DNA of 64,000 nt. Origin: Lutibacter sp. (GTDB taxonomy: Bacteria > Bacteroidota > Bacteroidia > Flavobacteriales > Flavobacteriaceae). Below the pieces are notes generated by a model. The model did no database searches. It had not been told where the DNA came from and worked only from the letters and a program-made list of their open reading frames with translations. Location: contig NZ_WTAR01000022.1 of the NCBI RefSeq assembly GCF_013139515.1, forward strand, positions 1 through 64,000. The letters are read 5' to 3'. The position numbers and the translations under genes were made by a program. Below, piece after piece: positions 1-8,247 of this stretch (positions are counted from its first letter, which is position 1; each line of letters begins with the position of its first letter).

Positions 1-1090
1 CTCCAAAATAATAAGCAATATCAACCGAAGACCCCACTGATTTTGTGTAGTACGACATTCCTTTTTGAGCCTCATTCAACGTAAAGAACTCTCCATTTAT
101 ATCAGATAGATTTATTAAAGCATCAACTCCTTTTAGTAACACACCTTCTTTATATTCAAATATATTTAATTCCGGTTTTTTGTTATGTAGAGCTTGGGCA
201 AAAATTAAGAATGGATACATAGCATAACGTTGATAATATGGCCCTTCTGTATAATAACCATCTGGTGAAAATGGTTCATCTAAATTTGCGAAAAAGCCTA
301 CTTTTTGACCTTCTGTTTTAATGAACCCACCATCATTATCTTTCATTCCAACTTTAAGATTGTCAATTTTTAAACCATGTAAAGCTGTTTGTAATAAGTT
401 ATCGTCTTCCATTACCAGTGCAATCATACCTACTGCTACATTACCCCAAGTACTATGGTTATGTACTCTATTAAAAAATTGTGGGTTATCTATAGATATA
501 AAATCTGCAAAAGGTCTAAATAAATTTGTTTCCAACTGTTCTCTTTCATTTTTACTTAGATATTCGTAAATGCAATCATAAGCCTGACTCGTATATACCA
601 ACCAATTTGACTCATTTAAACATTGCCAAAATAATTTACCCCTAGCATACGATCTTGTTTGTGGGTGTAAAGGCAATGTTGGATATAATTTTTCATAAGC
701 AAATAGCATTTCTTTAACATATAAGGCATATTTTTCATTATCTAAAATCTGGTATAAAACACCAGCTTTTTGCATCATCGAATAATTCTTTTTATGACGT
801 TCATGAGTATAACCCCCCGAGAAATCTTTTGGAATTGGCACATCAATTCCAACTAATATTTCAGCATCAATTTCTTCCTTAACTTTCGCTAGCGTTTCAT
901 CAAATAACGGAACATTTCCTAAATTTTCTCTAATGTTCTGAACACCTTTTTGAGTTAAAACAAGTTTTGGGTGATTACTATCATCATTTTTATCTGTATA
1001 CTTAATTGTACTATTTTTACATGAAAACATAGATATTTGTGTAAAAATTAAAATCACAATTAAGAACTTATGTTGAGTTATTTTATACAT
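1..1090 (-). CDS. Alginate lyase family lipoprotein (PL17-like, N-terminal part; truncated by window edge)
   Basis: Not in the ORF track because it runs off the window. Minus-strand translation from ATG at 1088-1090: MYKITQHKFLIVILIFTQISMFSCKNS...HPKLVLTQKGVQNIRENLG...VPIPKDFSGGYTHERHKKNYSMMQKAGVLYQILDNEKYALYVKEMLFAYEKLYPTLPLHPQTRSYARGKLFWQCLNESNWLVYTSQAYDCIYEYLSKNE. Lipobox-like signal and alginate-lyase domain motifs. Confidence 0.85.
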   Translation of the reverse strand, partial: MYKITQHKFLIVILIFTQISMFSCKNSTIKYTDKNDDSNHPKLVLTQKGVQNIRENLGNVPLFDETLAKVKEEIDAEILVGIDVPIPKDFSGGYTHERHKKNYSMMQKAGVLYQILDNEKYALYVKEMLFAYEKLYPTLPLHPQTRSYARGKLFWQCLNESNWLVYTSQAYDCIYEYLSKNEREQLETNLFRPFADFISIDNPQFFNRVHNHSTWGNVAVGMIALVMEDDNLLQTALHGLKIDNLKVGMKDNDGGFIKTEGQKVGFFANLDEPFSPDGYYTEGPYYQRYAMYPFLIFAQALHNKKPELNIFEYKEGVLLKGVDALINLSDINGEFFTLNEAQKGMSYYTKSVGSSVDIAYYFG

Positions 1091-1096
1091 ATTAAA

Positions 1097-1121
1097 TTGG
1101 TTAACCAGTTTGGTTTACCAA
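1097..1121. promoter_or_regulatory. Candidate operator: two TGGTnnACCA dyads upstream of the alginate lyase
   Basis: TTGGTTAACCAGTTTGGTTTACCAA; TGGTTAACCA at 1098-1107 and TGGTTTACCA at 1111-1120, the block itself an imperfect 25-bp palindrome, 7-31 bp upstream of the start codon. Confidence 0.45.
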
Positions 1122-1484
1122 ATATATATATATTTGTGTATTAAACAAAAGTTTTTTCAAAAAATAAAATATGCGTAAATTTGCAATTGAAACAAAAGAC
1201 AAACTAAAATAGATTAGCATTCCTAGCATTGCAACTTATTTATTTACTAAAGAAGGGTTTATACAGATTACAAAACGAAAGAGGTACAAATAATCTATAA
1301 TAAATTATCATCATTTAACAAAATGTTAAATGAAATAAAAGGATCAACACAAAATTGAATTATATAGAATGGAAATTTGATTTTTAGCAAAAACTAAGAT
1401 TACATATATTTAATCAATTAATATCCTATTAAAAACAACTAAAATTCAATAACTCAGATACACCTTTCCCCTTCTAACCTACTA

Positions 1485-1529
1485 TAAACAAAGAGAAATT
1501 ACTTATTGTATCGGAAAGTAACTGATTAT
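1485..1529 (+). repeat. Diverged direct repeat, copy A (partner at 7959-8003)
   Basis: taaacaaagagaaattacttattgtatcggaaagtaactgattat; 37/45 identical by eye to 7959-8003. Confidence 0.6.
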
Positions 1530-1547
1530 CAAAATTTTATATATCTT

Positions 1548-1874
1548 TTAACACATAATATTTAAATGTGAAATAAACTCATTATTATGGTTTATATCTT
1601 TAGATAAAGTATGCATTGATGCATTGGGAAGGGTTAGCAATGCTTTTCCAAATGTATTTTCTTTACAATTTACCAAATCACACATATCAGTTAAAGCTTC
1701 TTTAATTTGATATTCATTATCTAAGGATTTATAATTTGTTCTAGAGATACCAACTCTTCGTTTTCTGACATTACGTTCTATTCCAAGATCTTCAATTAAA
1801 AGACTATCAATATCTTCAATTCTAGCTACTATTAAAGGTGGACTTGCAACAAAAAGTCCATAACTTAAATACAT
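1548..1874 (-). pseudogene. Fic/DOC family protein remnant
   Basis: IEDLGIERNVRKRRVGISRTNYKSLDNEYQIKEALTDMCDLVNCKENTFGKALLTL matches the segment preceding the Fic HPFxDGNKR motif, but the sequence then degenerates (PNASMHTLSKDINHNNEF) and has no HxFxDGNKR active site. Confidence 0.65.
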
Positions 1875-1891
1875 TGTAACATATTCATAAA

Positions 1892-1929
1892 AAAGAAACC
1901 TTATAGCTTAACAACTATAAGGTTTCTTT
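1892..1929. terminator. Intrinsic terminator downstream of the LRR/cadherin lipoprotein
   Basis: Perfect 15-bp stem AAAGAAACCTTATAG / CTATAAGGTTTCTTT with 8-nt loop. Confidence 0.8.
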
Positions 1930-1998
1930 ATTAAAAAAATTTACTTTTTACAATTAACAATAGTAATGCTTAAGCAACTAAATACGTTTATAAATTAA

Positions 1999-3660
1999 CT
2001 AATAGGAAGGGCAAGTTGTATTATAACTTGCACCTGCATCTTTTATCCATCCAGTATTTGGTGGTGTAAAACCTGCATCAATTTTTATACAAGTTAAGCC
2101 CGTATTGATATCCGCCATAAAATCCCATATGTTGGTATTATTTCCATTTGATATATCTAAACTCGTTAAGTTATTATCAAAACATCTAAGACGGGTTAAT
2201 GCAGTATTATTTGAAACATCTAAACTTGTTAAGTTATTGATAGCACAATACAAAATTGATAATGCTGTATTATTTGATATATCTAAACTTGTTAAGTTAT
2301 TGTCAGAGACACTCAATGTACTTAACGCTGTGTTTTTTGAGATATCTATACTCGTTAAGTTATTCTGATAAACTCTTAACTCTGTTAACAATGTATTATT
2401 TGAAACATCTAAACTTGTTAAACCATTACCATCACACTTCAATCCTGTTAAGTTTGTGTTTTTTGAAATATCAAAACTTGTTAAGTTATTGTTATCACAG
2501 TTAAGCGTTGTTAAATTAACAAAAGCTTCAATGCCTGTTAAATCACTGATGCCTTTATTACGAACATATATACTACCCGAAAAAGCAACCGCTTCTGTAA
2601 GTTGAATTTCACTATCATTATTTGTATTAATCGCAGTATTGGCTACCAATGCTGCTTTAAAATGAGCATCTGGTATATTAACCGAAACTCCTTCTGCAAC
2701 ATCAGTTACTGTAAGAATTACAATACCTGTAACACTAAAACCTCCATCTGATACCGCTACTGAAATAGAATGAGAGGTAGCAGTTTCATAATCCAGGGTT
2801 TTCCCAGGTGCTAAACTTATTTCTCCAGAGTTAGAAATAGTAAACATATCACTATTATTTGCTGCAGTTAAACTAAAGTTCAAGCCATTATTATCTGGGT
2901 CAGTAGCTTCTACTGTACCAATAACACTACTCGCTGCAATATCTTCTGCAGCTGTAAAAGATTGAGTTGTTTCTACAAAAACTGGAGCTTCATTAACATT
3001 TGTTACATTTATAATAACAGGTGTACTTACATTGTTTAAACCATCAAAAGCAGTGATTTGAATATTGTATTGTGTTTTTGTTTCGAAATCTAAATTACTT
3101 GTAGATTTTAAACTGATAGCACCACTATTAGTATCTATTTTAAAAAGACTACTAGAAGAGATAAGAAAATTTAGTGTATCACCATCTGCATCCGTAGCAG
3201 ACATTGTTCCTATAATTGTTGTTTCATTTGCATCTTCTTCAACTGTAAAAGGTCCTGACTGGGTAAATACTGGGCCTTCAGAATTCACATAAACTACATT
3301 AATAGTTACTGTTGCTGAAGCTGTTGATTCCCCATCTGATACCTCAACTGTTATAAGATGACTTGTAGCTGTTTTGTAATCTAAAGAAAATCCAGCTGCA
3401 AGTTTTAAATCACCATTACTTGAAATTTCGAATATTAAAGGAGTCTCGGGTTTGGCTAATTGTACTATACTATAACTGAGCTCTGTACTTTCTGCATCTG
3501 TAGCAGTTACTTTTCCTATAATACTGCTTGATGTTATATCTTCAAGGGCATTAAAAGATTGTGCTTCAATTTCTGGAGCCGTATTTAGCACCTCATCTTT
3601 ACTACATGCAAATATGATTAATAACGATAGCATTGTAATAACTTTAAAATAATTTTTCAT
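1999..3660 (-). CDS. Cadherin-repeat and leucine-rich-repeat surface lipoprotein
   Basis: Signal/lipobox LLIIFACSKDE; three cadherin-like repeats (EDITSSSIIGKVTATDAES..., EEDANETTIIGTMSATDADGDTL..., AAEDIAASSVIGTVEATDPDNNGL...); C-terminal 21-aa LRRs (LTSLDISNNTALSxLxCxxNN). Confidence 0.85.
   Translation of the reverse strand: MKNYFKVITMLSLLIIFACSKDEVLNTAPEIEAQSFNALEDITSSSIIGKVTATDAESTELSYSIVQLAKPETPLIFEISSNGDLKLAAGFSLDYKTATSHLITVEVSDGESTASATVTINVVYVNSEGPVFTQSGPFTVEEDANETTIIGTMSATDADGDTLNFLISSSSLFKIDTNSGAISLKSTSNLDFETKTQYNIQITAFDGLNNVSTPVIINVTNVNEAPVFVETTQSFTAAEDIAASSVIGTVEATDPDNNGLNFSLTAANNSDMFTISNSGEISLAPGKTLDYETATSHSISVAVSDGGFSVTGIVILTVTDVAEGVSVNIPDAHFKAALVANTAINTNNDSEIQLTEAVAFSGSIYVRNKGISDLTGIEAFVNLTTLNCDNNNLTSFDISKNTNLTGLKCDGNGLTSLDVSNNTLLTELRVYQNNLTSIDISKNTALSTLSVSDNNLTSLDISNNTALSILYCAINNLTSLDVSNNTALTRLRCFDNNLTSLDISNGNNTNIWDFMADINTGLTCIKIDAGFTPPNTGWIKDAGASYNTTCPSY
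2150..2527 (-). repeat. Tandem 63-bp repeats encoding 21-aa LRR units (about 6 copies)
   Basis: ga(t/a)a(t/c)atctaaact(t/c)gttaagttatt recurs at 2150, 2213, 2276 and about 2339, 2402, 2465, i.e. exact 63-bp spacing. Confidence 0.85.
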
Positions 3661-3721
3661 TGTTTGTTTTTAATATTCTTCAACAAACATATAACACACT
3701 ACTTGTTATAAAGCAAACCAC

Positions 3722-3746
3722 TTTATGAATAGAAAATTGAGTTTGT
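3722..3746 (-). promoter_or_regulatory. Candidate LytTR-family operator upstream of the LRR/cadherin lipoprotein
   Basis: Minus strand ACAAACTCAATTTTCTATTCATAAA; 22/25 identical to 7817-7793 upstream of the LytTR regulator; 62 bp upstream of the start codon. Confidence 0.55.
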
Positions 3747-3919
3747 GAACGGAATAAGTATTCACTAAATAGTATAAAACTCAGTCATTACAACTGAGCA
3801 TTTTTTTAAACTAACTATTAAATTGGGAACTATGATCTAACGGTACTCAATTTTAGCATAGAAATTTCTAGAATAATAGTAATATTATTTGACGATTGGT
3901 TGTTTACTACTAGACTTAT

Positions 3920-4049
3920 TCATGAATTACTAATATCAACTCCTTTTTCAATAGCTCCAATATCTATGTTTCCATTCGTTCGTAAAGTTCCTGTATCAAT
4001 TGCTAGTTTTATGGATGGTAATTGGAGTTTGGAAATAGAAATAAATCTT
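3920..4049 (-). pseudogene. Possible C-terminal remnant of a parallel-beta-helix (choice-of-anchor-Q-like) protein
   Basis: Minus-strand frame ...LQLPSIKLAIDTGTLRTNGNIDIGAIEKGVDISNS*, resembling the SPAIDAG...DIGAFE ending of beta-helix proteins; no start or complete ORF. Confidence 0.35.
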
Positions 4050-4063
4050 AATTTTAGAAAAAT

Positions 4064-6991
4064 CTAAAACTTTCTTTTAAAAGGCATTGTTACAACTACT
4101 TTGGTGCCTTTAGCTACTTCATTTTCATATAAATCAGTAATACTATAACCAATGTGTTCGTTATATTGCTTTTTAAAAATTTCTAATCTTTTTTCTATTG
4201 CTCCAAGAGCAAACGATTCGTGATGATTTCCTTGACGATTAGAAATTTCAGATGCCTTACACCTTCCAATTCCATTATCAGTAATTACACATTGCAAACT
4301 GTTGTCTATAAAAGTAAATTTAATATTAAGTTCTTTTTCACCTTTTTTATGCAATAAACCATGCACCAAAGCATTTTCAATAAAAGGTTGAATTAATAAG
4401 GACGGAATTTCTAAATTTTCTTTTGAACTAAAAGAAATAGTATACTTAAACTCATCTCCAAAACGAAGATTTTCTAATTGTAAATACACTTTTAAGAAAT
4501 CTAACTCTTTATCTATAGAAATAAAATCTTGACTAGAGTAACTCAACGTGTTTCGTATGAGTTCTGCAAACAACACAATAGAATCATAAGAAGCTTCTGT
4601 ATCTTGTTTTAATACTAAATCTTGTATAGAGTTTAAGGCATTAAAAATAAAGTGCGGATTCATCTGCGATCTTAATGCTGTTAAATTTATATTTATTAAC
4701 TCTTTCTCTAAGGATAACTTTTCTAATAGCGCAATTCGTTCTTTTTCTTTGCTTTTTATTTTTTTAATAAAATACCAAATAGTGCTTCCAAAAATTAATA
4801 TGGAAACACCTAAAATAAACCACCAAGTTTTCCAATATGGTTTATTTATTAAAAACGTAAGTTCAATTATTTTCTTTTTATTATTAGCAGTATTAGTTTG
4901 TACTTGAAACGTATAATTACCTGCCGATAAACTATTGTATTTAACAGCGTTTATACCTAAATCCGTAACTAACCAATTATCATTAAGTCCTTTTAATCGA
5001 TATTTATAGTTCCCTTTTTGGTTATATAAAAAACCATTTACATTAAAACCTATTTTTATTGTATTCTGATTATGGTTCAATTTATAATTAGAGACAATTA
5101 TGGTATCTTTTTCATTAATTTCTAAGTTATTAAAGTAAATTTCTGGGTTTTGTGTTTTAAACGCTTTTTCTTTATCTACTGAAAACAAACCAACGTTAGA
5201 CGAGAAAAACACTTTGTTGTTTAATATTTCTATACCAGAAATGTCATAAGATAAAATACCTTCTCTTTTGGTTAATGTTTTTAATTGATCTGTTGTAACA
5301 TCAAGTACTTGAATACTATTTTCTAAGGAAATCCATAATTCATTTTTGTCTGCTTTAATTTTCCCTATGTAATTAGATGATAAGCCATTTCTTGTTGTAT
5401 AATGATGTATAACACTATCATTTTTAATTCCAAAAACACCATTTTTAAAAGTTGATACCCAGATAACACCATTAGCTGTTTCAGACATTGAGTTACCGTA
5501 AATAGATTTTCCCTCAAATTGAATTTTTTTTGGGTTCCAAATACTATCATATTTAACTAGGTCATCTACATATGCGACATAAACATCATTTTTAGTTTTA
5601 TTATAATGTGATGCATATGTCCTTTTTCCATTAGAAATAAAAATTTCATCATTATTAATATTAGCATTTTCTAGTTTTATTACCGAACTATAACTCGTAA
5701 GAAGTAGGTCATTATTTTTCAGTAATGTTATACTTTTAGCAGTGTTAAATTTCTTTAACTTATTAATTTTACTTAATTGTTGCCTTTTGTAATTATAGGT
5801 ATAAGATTCTAAATCTTTACTTATAAAAACTATATTTTTTTTTGGGTGATATTTAATTACTGATACTCTATCTTTTGAGGGCAAGACTATGTGCTTTTCT
5901 ATGTTCGTTGCTACATTATAAAACCCTATACTTCCTGATTTAGTTCCAAAAACTAATGTATTATTATCTATTATATCTAAACTGCTTATGTTTTTGTTTT
6001 TTTCTGAAACACTACAAGTTTCAATATTAATATTTGGAATTACATAAACTCCATTGTTTAACGTTGTTAACCAATAGTTATCATCTTTATCTTTTAAAAT
6101 TTTTGTGATATCTCTACCTTTTAAAATTCGTTTCTTTAAACGAAAATTATTTGATGTAAATTCATACACCCAAACTCCAGAGTTTGTGCCTATCCAAATT
6201 TCATTTTCATTTTCATTTTCAAATAAGGTATAAATTCGTTCTTTAGCTAAAGCTTCAAATCCTTTTATTTTGTTGATTTTTTCTTCTGAAATATTAAATT
6301 GAAAAAATATATTTATGCCACTTCTTTTCTCTTTTAAGAAAAAAGAGGAGCCTACCTTAAATATTTTAATTTTACCTTGAGATACAGAACGTCCGTTTTT
6401 ATTTCTAAATAATAAGTTTGACGTCAATAATTTTTTAATATTATTTTCTGGAGTTATATTTAGTATAGAACCTGCATTTGATACATAAATCGTGTTATTT
6501 AATTTATATGGAACTCCAAATGATTGTTTGTTATTAAAACATTGTTCTATAATTTTTGTATTTAAATCTATTTTATAAATATGCCTTGAAGATACTACCC
6601 ATAGATATTTCCTTTTAATTATAAACTCTGCTAACTCTCCTTTTAATAATTTATTTAAATCTGTAAATAAGTGTAATTTTCCGTTATCTGTATAAAAAAA
6701 TTGACCTGAAATATTATTACACCAAATACGTCCTAAACTATCTTGTTTAGCTCCAAAAACAGATAACCCGCGTTGTTCTTCATTGCTATAATTCTTAAAT
6801 GTTTTACCATCATATCTAAAGAGTCCTTTAGCTGCAGATAACCAAATAAAACCTTTGTCATCTTCCATGACACCATAAAATTCTTTATCAGGTAATCCAT
6901 TTCTTTCTAAAATATGTATAGATACAGGCTCTTGTGCTTGTATTAAAAGTGAAGTACAAAAAATGAAAAATAAAAACAGTTTTTTTTTCAT
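4064..6991 (-). CDS. Two-component propeller / Y_Y_Y sensor histidine kinase (LytS-type HisKA)
   Basis: Signal peptide, repeated propeller motifs (GFIWLSAAKGLFRYDG), Y_Y_Y segment, TM, then LRSQMNPHFIFNALNSIQDLVL and a C-terminal HATPase. Confidence 0.9.
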   Translation of the reverse strand: MKKKLFLFFIFCTSLLIQAQEPVSIHILERNGLPDKEFYGVMEDDKGFIWLSAAKGLFRYDGKTFKNYSNEEQRGLSVFGAKQDSLGRIWCNNISGQFFYTDNGKLHLFTDLNKLLKGELAEFIIKRKYLWVVSSRHIYKIDLNTKIIEQCFNNKQSFGVPYKLNNTIYVSNAGSILNITPENNIKKLLTSNLLFRNKNGRSVSQGKIKIFKVGSSFFLKEKRSGINIFFQFNISEEKINKIKGFEALAKERIYTLFENENENEIWIGTNSGVWVYEFTSNNFRLKKRILKGRDITKILKDKDDNYWLTTLNNGVYVIPNINIETCSVSEKNKNISSLDIIDNNTLVFGTKSGSIGFYNVATNIEKHIVLPSKDRVSVIKYHPKKNIVFISKDLESYTYNYKRQQLSKINKLKKFNTAKSITLLKNNDLLLTSYSSVIKLENANINNDEIFISNGKRTYASHYNKTKNDVYVAYVDDLVKYDSIWNPKKIQFEGKSIYGNSMSETANGVIWVSTFKNGVFGIKNDSVIHHYTTRNGLSSNYIGKIKADKNELWISLENSIQVLDVTTDQLKTLTKREGILSYDISGIEILNNKVFFSSNVGLFSVDKEKAFKTQNPEIYFNNLEINEKDTIIVSNYKLNHNQNTIKIGFNVNGFLYNQKGNYKYRLKGLNDNWLVTDLGINAVKYNSLSAGNYTFQVQTNTANNKKKIIELTFLINKPYWKTWWFILGVSILIFGSTIWYFIKKIKSKEKERIALLEKLSLEKELININLTALRSQMNPHFIFNALNSIQDLVLKQDTEASYDSIVLFAELIRNTLSYSSQDFISIDKELDFLKVYLQLENLRFGDEFKYTISFSSKENLEIPSLLIQPFIENALVHGLLHKKGEKELNIKFTFIDNSLQCVITDNGIGRCKASEISNRQGNHHESFALGAIEKRLEIFKKQYNEHIGYSITDLYENEVAKGTKVVVTMPFKRKF

Positions 6992-7001
6992 TATATTTTT
7001 T

Positions 7002-7751
7002 TTAAAATTTAATTATTCTCTCAAAATCATCAACTCTTGCTCTCGATATTTTAGCTTTTAAAACCCCATTAACAAGAGTAATGGTTAATGCTGTTTTATT
7101 TAAAAATTCTATATGTGATAAATTAACTATCCACGCTCTATGAGAACGAAAAAAAGAAGTTTCTTTTGGCAATACATTTTCAAAGTACTTTAAATTTTTA
7201 CTAGTTGTAATCCTCTTGTTACCTTTTAAGTGTATTGTACTATATGCTCCATCAGCTTCTACTGCAATAATGTCTTCTAAATTAACAATTCTTCTATTAC
7301 CTATCTCTGGAAGTACTATTTTTTTATAATTCTTATCTTTTATAGATTTTAACAAAGTTTGGTAATCAACTAATGCTAATTGTTTATTTAATTTATCTTC
7401 TAATTTTTGTAATGTTAGAGTTAATTTTTTTCTATCAATAGGTTTTACTAAATAATCAATGGCATTTAACTCAAAAGCTTTGATTGCATATTGATCATAA
7501 GCTGTCACAAAAATAATTTCAAACTCAATCTTATCGAAGAATTTTATAATTTCATAACCCGCGTAATTAGGCATCTGTACATCTAAAAAAACTACGTTTG
7601 GTTTTATTTTTTTAATTTGCTTAACTCCTTCTTCTAAATTATTACAAGTCGCAATAATTTCTATATTAGAAGAACTTCTTTCCAATAAATTGGTCAGTAC
7701 ATTTCTTGCACTTTGTTCATCGTCAATAAGTATTGCTTTAATATTAGTCAT
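7002..7751 (-). CDS. LytTR-family response regulator
   Basis: Receiver domain (AILIDDEQSARNVL...VVFLDVQMPNYAGYEII...VTAYDQYAIKAFELNAIDYLVKPI) plus LytTR domain (VEADGAYSTIHLKG...FFRSHRAWIVNLSHIEFL). Confidence 0.95.
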   Translation of the reverse strand: MTNIKAILIDDEQSARNVLTNLLERSSSNIEIIATCNNLEEGVKQIKKIKPNVVFLDVQMPNYAGYEIIKFFDKIEFEIIFVTAYDQYAIKAFELNAIDYLVKPIDRKKLTLTLQKLEDKLNKQLALVDYQTLLKSIKDKNYKKIVLPEIGNRRIVNLEDIIAVEADGAYSTIHLKGNKRITTSKNLKYFENVLPKETSFFRSHRAWIVNLSHIEFLNKTALTITLVNGVLKAKISRARVDDFERIIKF

Positions 7752-7792
7752 GAAAACAAAGGTAACAATAGATTCTTACTTACTGCAAAGAG

Positions 7793-7817
7793 TTTATGAA
7801 TGGTAAATTGGGTTTGT
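7793..7817 (-). promoter_or_regulatory. Candidate LytTR-family operator upstream of the response regulator
   Basis: Minus strand ACAAACCCAATTTACCATTCATAAA; 22/25 identical to the 3746-3722 element; 42 bp upstream of the start codon. Confidence 0.55.
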
Positions 7818-7958
7818 AAGTTATAACACAAATATCTAAGAAGACATTCTTCTTAATAAGAAAACTAAGTTGAATATATTCATTTTATTTGATAAGATCA
7901 AACAAAAGAAAGAAAAACACTACACTTAGAATTCACATAACCTCTCGGCAACACCCGT

Positions 7959-8003
7959 TAAATAAAGAAAAGTTACATATTGTATTGGAAAGTGATTAAT
8001 TAT
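7959..8003 (+). repeat. Diverged direct repeat, copy B (partner at 1485-1529)
   Basis: taaataaagaaaagttacatattgtattggaaagtgattaattat; 37/45 identical to copy A. Confidence 0.6.
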
Positions 8004-8013
8004 TTAAAACATT

Positions 8014-8148
8014 TTAATAACAACTCTTATTTTCATGAATTGGCGGGAAAGGTTCAGTACCAAAAGAACAGTACACACAGCAATCACTATCTTTAGTTTT
8101 TAAAACTGTTTTACAATTTTTGAATTCATAAAAAAAATATAATATTTT
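8014..8148 (-). pseudogene. Remnant of a GDCCVxC-domain small cysteine-rich protein
   Basis: Minus-strand frame KILYFFYEFKNCKTVLKTKDSDCCVYCSFGTEPFPPIHENKSCY*; resembles FFYECENCKTVLKPKxGDCCVxCSYGxxxCPPIQ proteins, but several conserved Cys/Gly are lost, there is an in-frame TGA at 8149-8151, and no start codon. Too short for the ORF track. Confidence 0.6.
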
Positions 8149-8247
8149 TCATACTAAATATTTAAATATAAATTGTCCATTTACACTTAATTTTGTAAGG
8201 TATCTCATTTTATTTTGACATAATATTTATACTAAAATCATTCACTA

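Noticed and set aside
321-569. ORF track 82-aa plus-strand ORF
   Set aside because: Antisense to the truncated PL17-like alginate lyase (minus strand 1-1090), whose frame gives a recognisable protein.
1122-1134. Short AT dinucleotide run (aaatatatatatattt)
   Set aside because: Expected in an AT-rich promoter region; too short to argue phase variation.
2105-2504. Plus-strand ORFs at 2105-2368 and 2256-2504 with repetitive sequence
   Set aside because: Mirror translations of the 63-bp LRR repeats on the opposite strand; not independent genes.
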